Notes: generated by a model from the sequence alone, not told the origin. 64,000 nucleotides of DNA from Bradyrhizobium sp. SZCCT0153 (GCF_018129995.1 NZ_JAFCKS010000002.1:868001-932000), one strand, 5' to 3'; counted from the stretch's first letter, positions 1 to 8,497 are shown. Translations and numbers: made by a program.

Positions 1-14
1 TTGCCGCGAGATGC

Positions 15-281
15 TTACGACCCCTTCGGGCTCTTATCCATGGCGTGAATGGCCACGGTGTCGCTGCCGTCATGCCCAGGCTTCGCTGCACACTTGGAGG
101 TTTTAGCCGCAGAGACCGTGAAACAACCCGCCGAGCTAACATCCCAATGAGCTGCCGGGCTTAACATCTGGCGCTCTGAAGCGGTTTGCGCTTCCGGGAG
201 ATGAGCCTCGGACAGATAAAGGTGAGTCTTCGGCAGCAGAAGAATAATTCCAAGAGCGATGAGCTTCAATCCCAGTCGCAT
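15..281 (-). CDS. small membrane-anchored protein of unknown function
   Basis: This 88-residue product begins with a hydrophobic stretch at about residues 4-20 (LKLIALGIILLLP), which would act as a membrane anchor or uncleaved signal. The rest is polar with two Cys and no motif I recognise. The ATG at 281 is preferred over the GTG four codons upstream because GGAGG sits 5 bases before it. It lies downstream of the double-glycine peptide gene on the same strand, separated by about 250 bases. I know no family for it; the strong ribosome binding site and the N-terminal segment are the only support. Confidence 0.5.
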   Translation of the reverse strand: MRLGLKLIALGIILLLPKTHLYLSEAHLPEAQTASERQMLSPAAHWDVSSAGCFTVSAAKTSKCAAKPGHDGSDTVAIHAMDKSPKGS

Positions 282-485
282 GCTCGCCTCCACTCCTTGA
301 TAACCGATAGCAGGAGATGAAGCGTCAGAAAATTCAGGTCAGTAACCTAAGGGGATTTACGCAGGAGGCGGCGATGGGCCATTAGCCGCTGTGAGCAATC
401 GCAGCACAGCGGCCTCCCGAGCCGCCGCCGCTGGCCGCTGGCCGCACTGAACCAGGGTCAAGAACAGGCCGCACGCATCGCTGGC

Positions 486-505
486 CCGCGAGTTCTGACT
501 CGCGG
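486..505 (-). terminator. perfect 8-bp hairpin downstream of the 58-residue peptide gene
   Basis: CCGCGAGT and ACTCGCGG form a perfect stem around a 4-base loop, 22 bases beyond the stop codon of the peptide gene on the minus strand. No T-run follows, so a role as intrinsic terminator or 3' stabiliser is only inferred. Confidence 0.35.
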
Positions 506-527
506 TATCGGCCTGCACCCGGTGCGC

Positions 528-704
528 TTACTGCCCGGTCAACTGCTGTAAAATCTGTTGAAACATTTGGGCCGGGTCATTTTGACCAGACGTTACTTCG
601 GCTTTCCTGCACACTCCCTCAACTGCGCCCTTGATGCCGCCGCTCACGCAGTCGAGTTCGCGCTCACCCAGAACTTCGCTCTTCGCATTGATTGCATCAG
701 TCAT
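528..704 (-). CDS. 58-residue peptide with double-glycine (bacteriocin-type) leader
   Basis: The ATG at 704 is preceded by AAAGGAGA at good spacing and opens a 58-codon frame ending in TAA. The N-terminus reads MTDAINAKSEVLGERELDCV and is followed by SGG (residues 21-23). Acidic residues, then EL-D-x-V-S-GG, match the double-glycine leaders of peptides that are cleaved and exported by C39-peptidase ABC transporters. Cleavage after GG23 would release about 35 residues, beginning IKGAVEG and ending in a Gln-rich tail with one Cys (C32). Alphaproteobacteria, including bradyrhizobia, carry many small ORFs with such leaders and mostly unknown roles. No transporter or modification gene lies in this window. 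A CRP-like palindrome lies 76 bases upstream of the start. Confidence 0.72.
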   Translation of the reverse strand: MTDAINAKSEVLGERELDCVSGGIKGAVEGVCRKAEVTSGQNDPAQMFQQILQQLTGQ

Positions 705-779
705 CACATGTCTCCTTTAATCGTCGCGATCATCCCGACGCCGATGCGACCACATTTGACATCACCGCTCTCGTCGGTA

Positions 780-795
780 TGTGACGGCCGTCACA
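780..795. promoter_or_regulatory. CRP-type palindrome TGTGACGGCCGTCACA
   Basis: This 16-bp perfect palindrome has exactly the TGTGA-N6-TCACA arrangement of cAMP-CRP family sites. It lies 76-91 bases upstream of the start of the leftward 58-residue peptide gene, a typical position for an activator site. Which regulator binds is unknown. It does not match the FixK/FNR form TTGAT-N4-ATCAA. Confidence 0.55.
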
Positions 796-1100
796 AAATC
801 TCTGATTTAACCGGGGCGCGTCCATAAGCTTGTGTGAGGCAGCGAATCTTCCCGCTTATGTCGGCCTGGGGGTCACTTGCGGTCATCTTGCGATCCGGCG
901 CTCGTGTCCGATAAGCGTCCTTGTCGGACCCCAGGCCATCATCGTGCTGCGGCCCGGCGCAGCCAGGGTGGTATTGGCCGAAACAGGCTGCTCGCAGATT
1001 CAAAGCAGGCCACACCGAGGCGGCACCCATTCAATCGGCCGCGCAGCTTTTTGATAATCTCGCGTAGGCGGACTTGGGAAAGGCCCTTGTTTCTTGCGCT
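796..1100. other. intergenic stretch without a supported gene
   Basis: Open frames on both strands cross this stretch, but none has a convincing ribosome binding site or resembles a known family. It separates the DUF3606 gene from the CRP-like palindrome. I see no RNA gene or repeat in it. Confidence 0.5.
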
Positions 1101-1253
1101 TCAGGTAGACATTACGCCCACTACGGCAATTGCGTCCATCAGCTCGGACATGGTGCACCCGATCTTCTCACACCAGTATCTGACTTCGTCGTTCTCGCGG
1201 ATATTGATACGGGTGTGGTCGGTACGGCTGCCCTTGCCGCGATCGGTTGTCAT
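1101..1253 (-). CDS. DUF3606 domain protein
   Basis: A 50-residue protein starting MTTDRGKGSRTDHTRINI. It has the DUF3606 pattern: an N-terminal R-x-x-IN, then E-V-RYW-x-x-K/E-x-G (here EVRYWCEKIG), then an acidic helix ending in the AIAVVG region. GGAGGGG stands 2-8 bases before the ATG at 1253 and decides the start against the in-frame ATGs 14 codons upstream. DUF3606 proteins are short, often occur in many copies in rhizobia and Bradyrhizobium, and have no established function. Immediately upstream lies a broken NTF2-like gene. Confidence 0.75.
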   Translation of the reverse strand: MTTDRGKGSRTDHTRINIRENDEVRYWCEKIGCTMSELMDAIAVVGVMST

Positions 1254-1311
1254 GGCCCCTCCAGTCGACGTCTGCAACCAAAGGTGGAACATCATGCTTG
1301 TTCCATGCCGT

Positions 1312-1443
1312 GACCTTGTCGGTCGGGTCTTGATAAAGGCCGTCCTCGCTCCAGGAGAGATGCAAGAGGCGGCGGCGCTCTGCTTCGTCGGCCTGCAGCC
1401 AGGCCTGCCCGTAAGCGCGGATAATCGGGTCTACATCGGTCAT
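1312..1443 (-). pseudogene. N-terminal remnant of an NTF2/SnoaL-like protein
   Basis: From the ATG at 1443 about 44 codons read like the start of a nuclear-transport-factor-2 (SnoaL-like) protein: MTDVDPIIRAYGQAWLQAD followed by E-x-RR-L-L and W-S-E-D-G-x-YxDP, the usual first helices and strand. After roughly DPTDKV the frame loses this character, runs into the sequence preceding the DUF3606 gene and stops at 1168. Full-length family members have about 120-150 residues, so this is a 3'-truncated remnant, probably cut by the event that placed the DUF3606 gene here. Confidence 0.6.
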
Positions 1444-1489
1444 GCAGTCACCAGACCAGCTGTCACAACAGCGGAAATGAGCACGACCA

Positions 1490-1972
1490 TTATTTCTGCT
1501 TTCGGGGATCATCCTCAGCGTTCAGGTAGTCGATACCTGTCGGTCCAATTCCGGTGATCTCGAATACCACCTCTTCGTCCCTAGTTTCCGCAAACTGCCA
1601 TACCTTAGGCGGCACGTGCGAAAACGTCCCGGGTGGAAAGCTGAGAAGTTTCGACGCATCGACCTTGTCGCCGAGTGCCGAATAATATGTCCCCGAAATG
1701 ATCACGCGAACGCGTTCATCGGGGTGCGAATGCACGGGCATTTTGGAGTTCGCCGGTACTTTGACCCGAACGGTATAGAGGCCAGGCTTGCCCGGATTAC
1801 CGTGCAGCACCGTCGATTGCGTCCCCTTGGACATAGAGGGCAGCGGGCTCCACTTCAGGTCGCTCGAGGTCACGCGTTTATATTCGAGTGAACTATCTTC
1901 CGCCAGCGCCGCACAGAATCCGCTCGTCGCAAGTACGGCCAACAAACCAACCCCAATTTTGAAAAAGGACAT
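1490..1972 (-). CDS. secreted cupin-domain protein
   Basis: A 160-residue protein with a clear Sec signal peptide (MSFFKIGVGLLAVLATSGFC, cleavage probably after AALA). One cupin domain follows: the first metal-binding motif is visible as PVHSHPDERVRVIISG (H-x-H, E) around residues 79-94, and the second as P-x-G-TFSHVPPKVWQFAE around 113-127. The family includes small periplasmic cupins of unknown substrate, often annotated as cupin or DUF4437-like. GGAG five to nine bases upstream supports the ATG at 1972. It stands alone between the porin terminator and the DUF3606 gene. The fold is clear, the substrate is not. Confidence 0.8.
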   Translation of the reverse strand: MSFFKIGVGLLAVLATSGFCAALAEDSSLEYKRVTSSDLKWSPLPSMSKGTQSTVLHGNPGKPGLYTVRVKVPANSKMPVHSHPDERVRVIISGTYYSALGDKVDASKLLSFPPGTFSHVPPKVWQFAETRDEEVVFEITGIGPTGIDYLNAEDDPRKQK

Positions 1973-2188
1973 CTCGGCCTCCGTTCAAATGCCCGGCGCC
2001 GGTACTCTACCCCAAGTAGTCTTTGTCTGCCATGGGTCAATCGCGCCGGTTCCGCGCTTGGCTGCAAACTTCCGCTCTGCCCCTGTGAGACGGCGGGTAT
2101 CTGCACCGCGTCAACGGAAGCGATGGGCCAGAAGCGGGAGCGGACATCATCGATAAGGCATGCCGGTGCGGATTGCCCCATGCGCAAG

Positions 2189-2214
2189 AAAGGCCCGGTT
2201 TCTCCGGGGCCTTT
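2189..2214 (-). terminator. intrinsic terminator of the porin gene
   Basis: On the minus strand AAAGGCCCCGG, a 5-base loop and CCGGGCCTTT form a stable stem with a single bulge, followed by CTT. It begins about 30 bases after the porin stop codon. Confidence 0.7.
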
Positions 2215-2245
2215 CACATCATGAAAACTTGAGTTGTTGCGCTCG

Positions 2246-3109
2246 TCAGTCGAACTGATAGCTCAGGCGCGCACGCACGGTTTGAACGTCGAAGCCGCGG
2301 TAGGTGAATTTGCCGCAATTCTGGCCGGCCACGGTGCACTCATAGAACGGAGCCGGCGCACCTGTCGCGACGGTCGTGTAGCCTCCGGTCGAGGTGGCAT
2401 CGCCTTCAAAACGATAGAAGAGATATTCCGCACCGAGCACCCAGTTCTTCGCCGGCTTGAATTCAGCGCCGGCGCCCACGACAAAGCCCACGCGCGTCTC
2501 GCTTGCGCTGCTGCGCAGAACCTGTCCGGCACCTGGGCAAAGCGTAGCCGGTACACCGGTGCAATTTATGGTGCCGGCGTAGCCGACATCGGCGAAAGCG
2601 GCGCCGCCGGTGCCGTAGAGCAGCCACTGACTCGTCGCATAACCTACGCGGCCACGCACACTCGCGAGCCAGTTGACCTGGGTCTGGAGGAATGCGTTGT
2701 CCGTGAGGTTGGAGACGCCGCCACATTGCGCGCGCATGCCAAAGAGGTTCGAGCAGATAATTCCCGGCGCGGCGCTGGACTTCAGGTTCGTCCAGTCCCA
2801 GTCGCCTTCGATGCCCACCAACCAGTTGCTCGGCATCTGGTAATTGTAGCCCGCGTGACCGCCAACAACAGCGTTCGCGTTGCTGGAGCCGGTGACGGTA
2901 ATTGGGGTAATGGCGTTTATGGCGCCATCGACATAGGACATCGACGGATCCGACATGAAGGCGCCGCCACCGTTGATGCCGACATAGAAGCCGGTCCAAG
3001 ACGGTGATGCGGCGACGGCAGCTGGACGCGCCTTGACGGCGAGGTCGGCCGCCGAAGCGCCGACGGTGCCGAGTGCCAGAGCTGCGATCGCAAGAGCAAT
3101 TGTCTTCAT
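2246..3109 (-). CDS. outer membrane beta-barrel protein (Omp31/Omp25-like)
   Basis: A 287-residue protein. The signal peptide (MKTIALAIAALALG...GASA) is followed by ADLAVKARP, the linker seen at the start of mature rhizobial Omp25/Omp31/RopB-family proteins. The barrel begins WTGFYVGINGG and ends in the outer-membrane assembly signature RLSYQFD with C-terminal aromatic pattern. Alternating hydrophobic strands (NWLVGIEGDWDW, NWVLGAEYLFYRF) fit an 8-stranded barrel. GGGGAAG precedes the ATG at 3109. Bradyrhizobium genomes carry many paralogues; the role is structural or surface-related, not a known transport function. Confidence 0.9.
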   Translation of the reverse strand: MKTIALAIAALALGTVGASAADLAVKARPAAVAASPSWTGFYVGINGGGAFMSDPSMSYVDGAINAITPITVTGSSNANAVVGGHAGYNYQMPSNWLVGIEGDWDWTNLKSSAAPGIICSNLFGMRAQCGGVSNLTDNAFLQTQVNWLASVRGRVGYATSQWLLYGTGGAAFADVGYAGTINCTGVPATLCPGAGQVLRSSASETRVGFVVGAGAEFKPAKNWVLGAEYLFYRFEGDATSTGGYTTVATGAPAPFYECTVAGQNCGKFTYRGFDVQTVRARLSYQFD

Positions 3110-3360
3110 TCAAGCTTCCCCAATCTCAAATCCGATGGTGGCCCTGCTGAGTCTCCGCTGGCCGTGCACAGTGGCAAGGTGGCCGAAACCCATGCAGGCC
3201 ACATCAACCGGAGGGTTGAGGCGTGCTCCTTGCCGATGCTTGTGCTAATTCCGCCACAACGTCACCCACCCGATAAACGGACAGCAGCCGAGCGAGGGGC
3301 TGCCTGTCGGGCCAACCAGCGGACAAGCCGCAGGTTGGTCCGGACCACGCAATGTGTTGG

Positions 3361-3483
3361 CGATGATGGCATCATGCCACTGTTTTGCCCGACGGATCAA
3401 GTCGATTTCGTAAAATCCGCAAGCGTCGGTGATCAAGCCATTGATATCGCTGGCACCGGCTACTGTGCATGGGGTTGTTTTCG
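3361..3483 (+). repeat. interspersed intergenic repeat, copy A
   Basis: Two conserved blocks, 3361-3400 (CGATGATGGCATCATGCCAC start) and 3460-3483 (CTACTGTGCATGGGG start), recur in the same order at 21198-21237 and 21308-21331. The second block is identical over 24 bases; the first has six mismatches in 40. The sequence between the blocks is not conserved. I recognise this pair of blocks from Bradyrhizobium intergenic regions. It occupies the 418-base space between the divergently placed porin start and the 3' end of livF; the rest of that space (3110-3360) contains no gene I can support. Confidence 0.7.
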
Positions 3484-3527
3484 AATATTTGTGTTGCGCG
3501 GCCCGCCGGGCCTTGTCGCAGCCGGTT

Positions 3528-4241
3528 CTAGTGTCCGCCGAGATAGGCCGTGATCAGCCTGGGATCGTGGATGAGATCCTTGGCGGGGCCTGACTGAACG
3601 ACCTCGCCGGTCTCGAGCACATAACCGTAATCGGCCGTCTCGAGCGCGGCGCGGGCGTTCTGCTCGACCAGCAGGATCGACACGCCGAGATCGCGCAGCG
3701 AGGCGATGGTACGGAAAATCTCGCGGACGATCAGCGGCGCAAGCCCGAGGCTCGGCTCGTCCAGCATGAGAAGTTTCGGCTTGGCCATCAGCGCGCGGCC
3801 GAGCGCGAGCATCTGGCGCTCGCCGCCGGAGAGCGTGCCTGCGGCCTGGCGCTGCCGTTCCTTCAGGCGGGGGAAGCGGTCATAGACCTCCTCCAGCGTC
3901 TTCTGCACGCCGGAGCGATCGCGCAGGCTGTAGGAGCCGAGCAGGAGGTTGTCGGCGACCGACATGTCGGAGAACAGCTCGCGCTTCTCCGGAACCAGGC
4001 ACAGCCTGCGCTCGACGCGGTCTTCGACGGAGATCTTCCCGATGTCGTTGCCCTGAAACACCATGCGGCCTCGCGCCGCGAGCAGCCCGATGGCGGCCAT
4101 CAGCAGCGTGGTCTTGCCGGCGCCGTTCGGGCCGATGACGGTGACGATCTGCCCTTCCTCGACCGACAGCGACACGTTGCGGACGGCCTCGACATTGTCG
4201 TAGCAGACCGTCACGTCCGTCATGGAAAACATCGAGGTCAC
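3528..4241 (-). CDS. livF: Liv-type ABC transporter ATPase (LivF)
   Basis: This 237-residue ATPase energises a branched-chain-amino-acid-type importer at the cytoplasmic membrane. Visible are Walker A GPNGAGKTT (about 38-46), the signature LSGGERQ, Walker B LLMLDEPSLGLAP and the switch His region ILLVEQNA. Length and the C-terminal YLGGH are typical of LivF. Its start overlaps the stop of the LivM-LivG fusion by ATGA, so the genes are translationally coupled. The family transports amino acids but also aromatic acids, amides and urea. The adjoining aromatic-acid operon suggests an aromatic substrate. Confidence 0.93.
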   Translation of the reverse strand: MTSMFSMTDVTVCYDNVEAVRNVSLSVEEGQIVTVIGPNGAGKTTLLMAAIGLLAARGRMVFQGNDIGKISVEDRVERRLCLVPEKRELFSDMSVADNLLLGSYSLRDRSGVQKTLEEVYDRFPRLKERQRQAAGTLSGGERQMLALGRALMAKPKLLMLDEPSLGLAPLIVREIFRTIASLRDLGVSILLVEQNARAALETADYGYVLETGEVVQSGPAKDLIHDPRLITAYLGGH

Positions 4242-6007
4242 GCGACGCCTCCAAGGTAAGCCTCTTGAACCCGCTCGTCGCTGCGGATCGCCGCCGGTGC
4301 GCCCTCGCAGAGCTTGGATCCGAAATCGAGCACCACGATGCGGTCGACCAGCGACATCACGAACTCCATGTCGTGCTCGACGATCAGGATGGTCAAATTG
4401 TCGGCGCGCAGCGTGCGCAGCAGTTCCGCAAGCCGCAGCTTCTCCTGGCGGCGAAGGCCTGCCGCCGGCTCGTCGAGCACGAGCAGGGTCGGGTCCGCGG
4501 CCAGCGCACGCGCGATCTCGAGGATACGCTGATTGCCGAGCGGCAGATTGCCGGCGAGCTCGAACGGCTTGTCACCGAGCCCGACGCGCTCGAGCTGCAT
4601 CAGCGCCTCGTGCCGGGTGCTGGCTTCCTCGTGCCGGTTGAGCCGGAAGGCGCCGGCGAGCAGGCCCGTGCGGGTGCGCGCATAGGTTCCGAGCATCACG
4701 TTTTCCAGCAGGCTCATGCGCGGCCTGAGCTTGACGTGCTGGAAGGTTCTGGCGATCCCGGCCCTGGCGATCCGCGACTGCGCGTCGCGCGTGATCGGCC
4801 GTCCCGCGAAGACGACCTCGCCCTTGTTGACCCGGAGCGCGCCGGTCAGGCAGTTGAACATCGTGCTCTTGCCGGCGCCGTTCGGGCCGATCACGGCAAG
4901 GATCTCGCCGGACCGCACCTCGAAGCTGACATTGTTGACGGCGACCAGGCCGCCGAACCGGCGCTCGGCGCCTTCGACCTTCAGAAGCAGTTCGCCCGGC
5001 GCCGGTTGCGCGCGGCGGGGCAGGGGCGGCGCCGGTTGCGGACGCTCACGCCGTATCTTCGGCAGATAGCGCGCGACGAACGGCACGATGCCTTGCCGCG
5101 CCCATTGCAGGAACAGGATGAACAGCGCCGAGAAGGCCACGATCTCGAGCTGCCCGGACGCGCCCTTGGCGATCAGCGGCAGATAGTCCTGCACGCTGTT
5201 CTTGAGCAGCGTGACCACCGCGGCGCCCACCACGCCGCCGAGCAGGCTGCCGGCGCCGCCGACCATCGACATCATCAGATATTCGATGCCCATGCCGGCA
5301 TCGAATGGACCCGGGCTGATGAAGCGGCTCATATGCGCGTAGAGCCAGCCCGACAGCGAGGCGAGGGCGGCCGCGATGACGAAGGTGACGAGCTTGATCC
5401 GGAAGGCGTTGATGCCGAGGCTCTCGACCAGCGTATTGCCGCCGCGCAGCGCGCGCATGGCGCGGCCGAGCCTGGAGTCCAGCAGGTTGTAGCCGAGCAG
5501 GAGCACGGCGGCGACGATGCCCCAGATCAGGAAATAGATCTGCGCGCTGGAGACCAGCGCGAACGAGCCGATGCTGATCGGCGGGATCGACGAGATGCCG
5601 TTGAAACGGCCGAGCCCCTCGACATTTCCGAACAGGAAGCCGATCGCGAGGCCCCAGGCGACGGTCGAGAGCGACAGGAAATGGCCCTGAAGCCGCAAGG
5701 TGACGACGCCGAGGATCGCTGCGACGGCGCAGGTCAGCACGACGCCGAACACCAGGCCGAGCCAGGGCGAATACCCGTTCAGCGCCGAGACCCACGCTGT
5801 CGCATAGGCCGCGACGCCGACGAAGGCCGCCTGTCCGAACGACACGATGCCGCCGACGCCGGTGAGCAGCGCCAGCCCGATGGCGACCAGCGAATAGATG
5901 CCGATGTAGTTCATCAGCGTGATGCTGAAGGGGCTCAGGACGAAGGGTGCGAGCGCGAGGCACACCACCGCCGCGATCGCGGCGAGCTGAACATGGAAGC
6001 GCGTCAT
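4238..6007 (-). CDS. fused Liv-type permease-ATPase (LivM-LivG)
   Basis: One 589-residue chain joins two usually separate subunits. Residues 1 to about 310 form a LivM permease with many membrane helices and the family motif [12 protein letters not shown]. After a Pro/Arg-rich linker (about 318-338), residues 341-589 form a LivG ATPase with Walker [10 protein letters not shown] (374-382), signature LPLGNQR and Walker [12 protein letters not shown]. Such LivM-LivG fusions occur in several proteobacterial Liv systems. The start overlaps the stop of livH by four bases and the stop overlaps livF, giving a single transcription unit. Confidence 0.93.
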   Translation of the reverse strand: MTRFHVQLAAIAAVVCLALAPFVLSPFSITLMNYIGIYSLVAIGLALLTGVGGIVSFGQAAFVGVAAYATAWVSALNGYSPWLGLVFGVVLTCAVAAILGVVTLRLQGHFLSLSTVAWGLAIGFLFGNVEGLGRFNGISSIPPISIGSFALVSSAQIYFLIWGIVAAVLLLGYNLLDSRLGRAMRALRGGNTLVESLGINAFRIKLVTFVIAAALASLSGWLYAHMSRFISPGPFDAGMGIEYLMMSMVGGAGSLLGGVVGAAVVTLLKNSVQDYLPLIAKGASGQLEIVAFSALFILFLQWARQGIVPFVARYLPKIRRERPQPAPPLPRRAQPAPGELLLKVEGAERRFGGLVAVNNVSFEVRSGEILAVIGPNGAGKSTMFNCLTGALRVNKGEVVFAGRPITRDAQSRIARAGIARTFQHVKLRPRMSLLENVMLGTYARTRTGLLAGAFRLNRHEEASTRHEALMQLERVGLGDKPFELAGNLPLGNQRILEIARALAADPTLLVLDEPAAGLRRQEKLRLAELLRTLRADNLTILIVEHDMEFVMSLVDRIVVLDFGSKLCEGAPAAIRSDERVQEAYLGGVA

Positions 6008-7047
6008 TCCTCGATCTCCTCCTCGGAATGCAGCGAGGCGAGGGACCGCCAGATCAGGATCGGGATCAGGAGCGAGAACACGATGACGTCCTTCAGCGCA
6101 CTGCTCTCGAAGGATGCGAAGCTTTCGAGGATGCCGACGCCGACGGCGCCGATCGCAGCACCGGGATAGCTGGTCATGCCGCCCACGATGGCGCCGACGA
6201 AGGCCTTGAGGCCGATCAGGAAGCCGGAATCGTAGAACACGGTGTTGACCGGCGCGATCAGGATACCCGATACGCCGGCCATCAGCGACCCCAAAAGATA
6301 GGCGATCGTGCCGGCGCGCGCCGGCCTTATCCCCATCAGCCGCGATCCGGTGCGATTGACTGCGGTGGCGCGCAGCGATTTGCCGACCAGCGTGAAGTCG
6401 AAGAAGAGATAGAGCAAGCCGCTGAAGAGAAGGGCCGCGATCACGATCAGCATGGTCTGGCCCGAGACCAGGACGCCGGCGAACTCCGTCGAGAACGATG
6501 TCAGCGGCTCGGTTCGGACGCCTTCAGGACCGAAGAACAGGAGGCCGAGGCCGACAAGCGCGTAATGCAGTGCGACGGAGACCGTCAGGAGCAGCAGCAC
6601 CGATCCGTCCGCAATCGGGCGGAAGACGATCCGATCCAGCAGCGGCGCAATGGGCGTGATCAGCATCAGCGCCAGCACGAGCCTGACCACAAGCGGCGGC
6701 TCGATGCGCATCGTCAGCCAGGCGGCGCCGACCACCGCCAAGGGCAGCACGAGATAGAACAGCAGCGCACGCGGCAGCAGCCGCAGCTCGCCGGCGCGCA
6801 GGAGCGAGAGGATCTCGATCAGCGTGGCAAGGCAGGCCAGCACCACGACCAGCGAGCCGGTCCCGGGAAACCGCTTCGCATCGAGCGCTGCAAGTGTCAG
6901 CGCGGTGAACGCGGCGATGTCGCCAAAGGGAATGAAGATGACCCGCGTCACCGTGAAGATGAGGACGGTCCCGATCGCCACCAGCGCATAGACTGCGCCG
7001 GTGGCTATCCCGTCGATCCCAAGGATGGCTGCGATGTCGCTCGTCAT
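6004..7047 (-). CDS. livH: Liv-type ABC transporter permease (LivH)
   Basis: A 347-residue membrane protein with hydrophobic segments throughout. It has the LivH hallmarks GAVYALVAIG near the N-terminus, VGKSLRATAVNRTGSRLMGI (the cytoplasmic coupling loop) and KAFVGAIVGGMTSYPGAAIG. It pairs with the LivM half of the fused downstream protein. The ATG at 7047 was chosen because LivH proteins begin near this point; the same frame runs further upstream only as a shadow of the binding-protein gene. The C-terminus is acidic (SEEEIEE) and overlaps the next gene. Confidence 0.9.
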   Translation of the reverse strand: MTSDIAAILGIDGIATGAVYALVAIGTVLIFTVTRVIFIPFGDIAAFTALTLAALDAKRFPGTGSLVVVLACLATLIEILSLLRAGELRLLPRALLFYLVLPLAVVGAAWLTMRIEPPLVVRLVLALMLITPIAPLLDRIVFRPIADGSVLLLLTVSVALHYALVGLGLLFFGPEGVRTEPLTSFSTEFAGVLVSGQTMLIVIAALLFSGLLYLFFDFTLVGKSLRATAVNRTGSRLMGIRPARAGTIAYLLGSLMAGVSGILIAPVNTVFYDSGFLIGLKAFVGAIVGGMTSYPGAAIGAVGVGILESFASFESSALKDVIVFSLLIPILIWRSLASLHSEEEIEE

Positions 7048-7091
7048 TGAGACGCCGTCCCCCGTTCTGACTGCCGCGCGTCGCTTTCTGG

Positions 7092-8240
7092 CTACGGCGC
7101 GTACTTCCAGGCGCCGCCGGTCAGGCGCACGACGACGAGCGAGCGCTCGTCGACGCCGGTCACCGCACCGGGCTTGAAGTTGTAGACCGCATGCACGCCC
7201 GGCAGCTCCTTGGTGCTGAGGATGGCGTCCCGCAGCGCCGTGCGGAATTCGGCCGTTCCGGGTTTTGCGGTCTTCAGCGCGCGCTCGGCGGCGTTGGCGA
7301 AAATCAGCCAGGCGTCGAAGGAGTAGGCGGAGAAGCCGTCGGTGGTCGGAATGTTGTGGGTCTTCTGGTAGACGCTGCGAAAGTCCAGCGCGATCTTCTT
7401 GGCAAAGTGTCCGTCGGGAAGCTGCTCGGCGACGATCACGGGGCCGGCGGAGACCTGAATGCCGTCCGCCGCCTTGCCGCCGACGTTGACGAAGTCCGGG
7501 TTGACCAGCGCCACCGTTCCGTAGGTGTTGCCCTTGAAGCCGCGCTCGGAGAGGCTGAGAAGAGGCAGCGCGCCTTGCGTCCCTGAGCCGCCGTCCAGCA
7601 CGGCGTCGGGACGCGTGGCCATCACCTTGAGGATCTGGGCCGTCACCGACGTGTCGGTGCGCGCATAGCGCTCGTTGCTCTGGATCTTGATCTCGCCGGC
7701 GGCCTCGGCGGCCTTGGCACCGTTGTAGACGAGGTCGCCCCAGGCGTCGGAGAAGCCGATGTAACCGATGTTCTTCATGCCGTCGCGCTTCATGCGGTCG
7801 GCGATGATCTTGACGAGGAGGGAGGCCGGCTGCGGCACCGACACCACCCACTGCTCCGGCGATTCCGGAAGCTTGCCGATCGGCGAGACCGCGATCATCG
7901 GCACCTTGAGCTCGCTCGCGACCGCGGCCATGGCGATGGTCGAGGGCGCCGTCGCGGTGCCGATCAGGAGGTCGACCTTCTCCTCTTCCACCAGCTTGCG
8001 CGCGTTGCGGGTGGCCGCCGACGGGTCGGAGCCGTCGTCGAGCTGGATCAGGCGGATGGTCTCGCCGTTGATGGTCTTCTTGTATTCATAGGCGGCGTTG
8101 ATGCCCCGCCCATAGGGGATGCCGATCGACGAGCCGTTGCCGCTGAGCGACGTCACGAAGCCGATGGTGATGTCGGCTCGCGCCGCGGGTGCCGCCAGGA
8201 TGCCGGCGGCAAGGGCGAATAAGCTCAAGGTCTTGCGCAT
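7092..8240 (-). CDS. Liv-type periplasmic substrate-binding protein
   Basis: A 382-residue type I periplasmic binding protein. The signal peptide MRKTLSLFALAAGILAAPAA is followed by ADITIGFVTSLSGNGSSIGI, the usual first strand and ligand loop. IRLIQLDDGSDPSAATRNA and the DLLIGTATAP segment are characteristic of Liv binding proteins. The ATG at 8240 has AGGAG eight bases upstream; another ATG two codons earlier (8246) is possible. It is the first gene of the leftward Liv operon. A close paralogue lies in the facing operon at 13306. Confidence 0.92.
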   Translation of the reverse strand: MRKTLSLFALAAGILAAPAARADITIGFVTSLSGNGSSIGIPYGRGINAAYEYKKTINGETIRLIQLDDGSDPSAATRNARKLVEEEKVDLLIGTATAPSTIAMAAVASELKVPMIAVSPIGKLPESPEQWVVSVPQPASLLVKIIADRMKRDGMKNIGYIGFSDAWGDLVYNGAKAAEAAGEIKIQSNERYARTDTSVTAQILKVMATRPDAVLDGGSGTQGALPLLSLSERGFKGNTYGTVALVNPDFVNVGGKAADGIQVSAGPVIVAEQLPDGHFAKKIALDFRSVYQKTHNIPTTDGFSAYSFDAWLIFANAAERALKTAKPGTAEFRTALRDAILSTKELPGVHAVYNFKPGAVTGVDERSLVVVRLTGGAWKYAP

Positions 8241-8497
8241 TTGCATTCTCCTCCATGGGTGCAGGACATCAATGCCGGGAAGCCGAAGCTCCCGGTTGCG
8301 GACGAACCGATCGAAAGGGGACATGCGGCGCCTGAGCGGGCCGCGATGGAAGAGCGTTGGCGCGATCGCGTGGCGCTGCAGGCAATGCTGCTGCCGGCTG
8401 TTCAAGCCCGACGAGTGTCCGCACGATCGAGTTTTCCAAAATCGATGCCCTGCAACTCATTGTCCAGGCCGCCGGCAACGCACCGGTCGGAAGAATT

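Noticed and set aside
791..1030. A 79-codon leftward frame before the CRP-like palindrome
   Set aside because: No ribosome binding site and no recognisable family; composition is that of random GC-rich sequence.
3245..3436. A 63-codon leftward frame overlapping repeat copy A
   Set aside because: It lies within the repeated sequence, lacks a ribosome binding site and is not kept in copy B.
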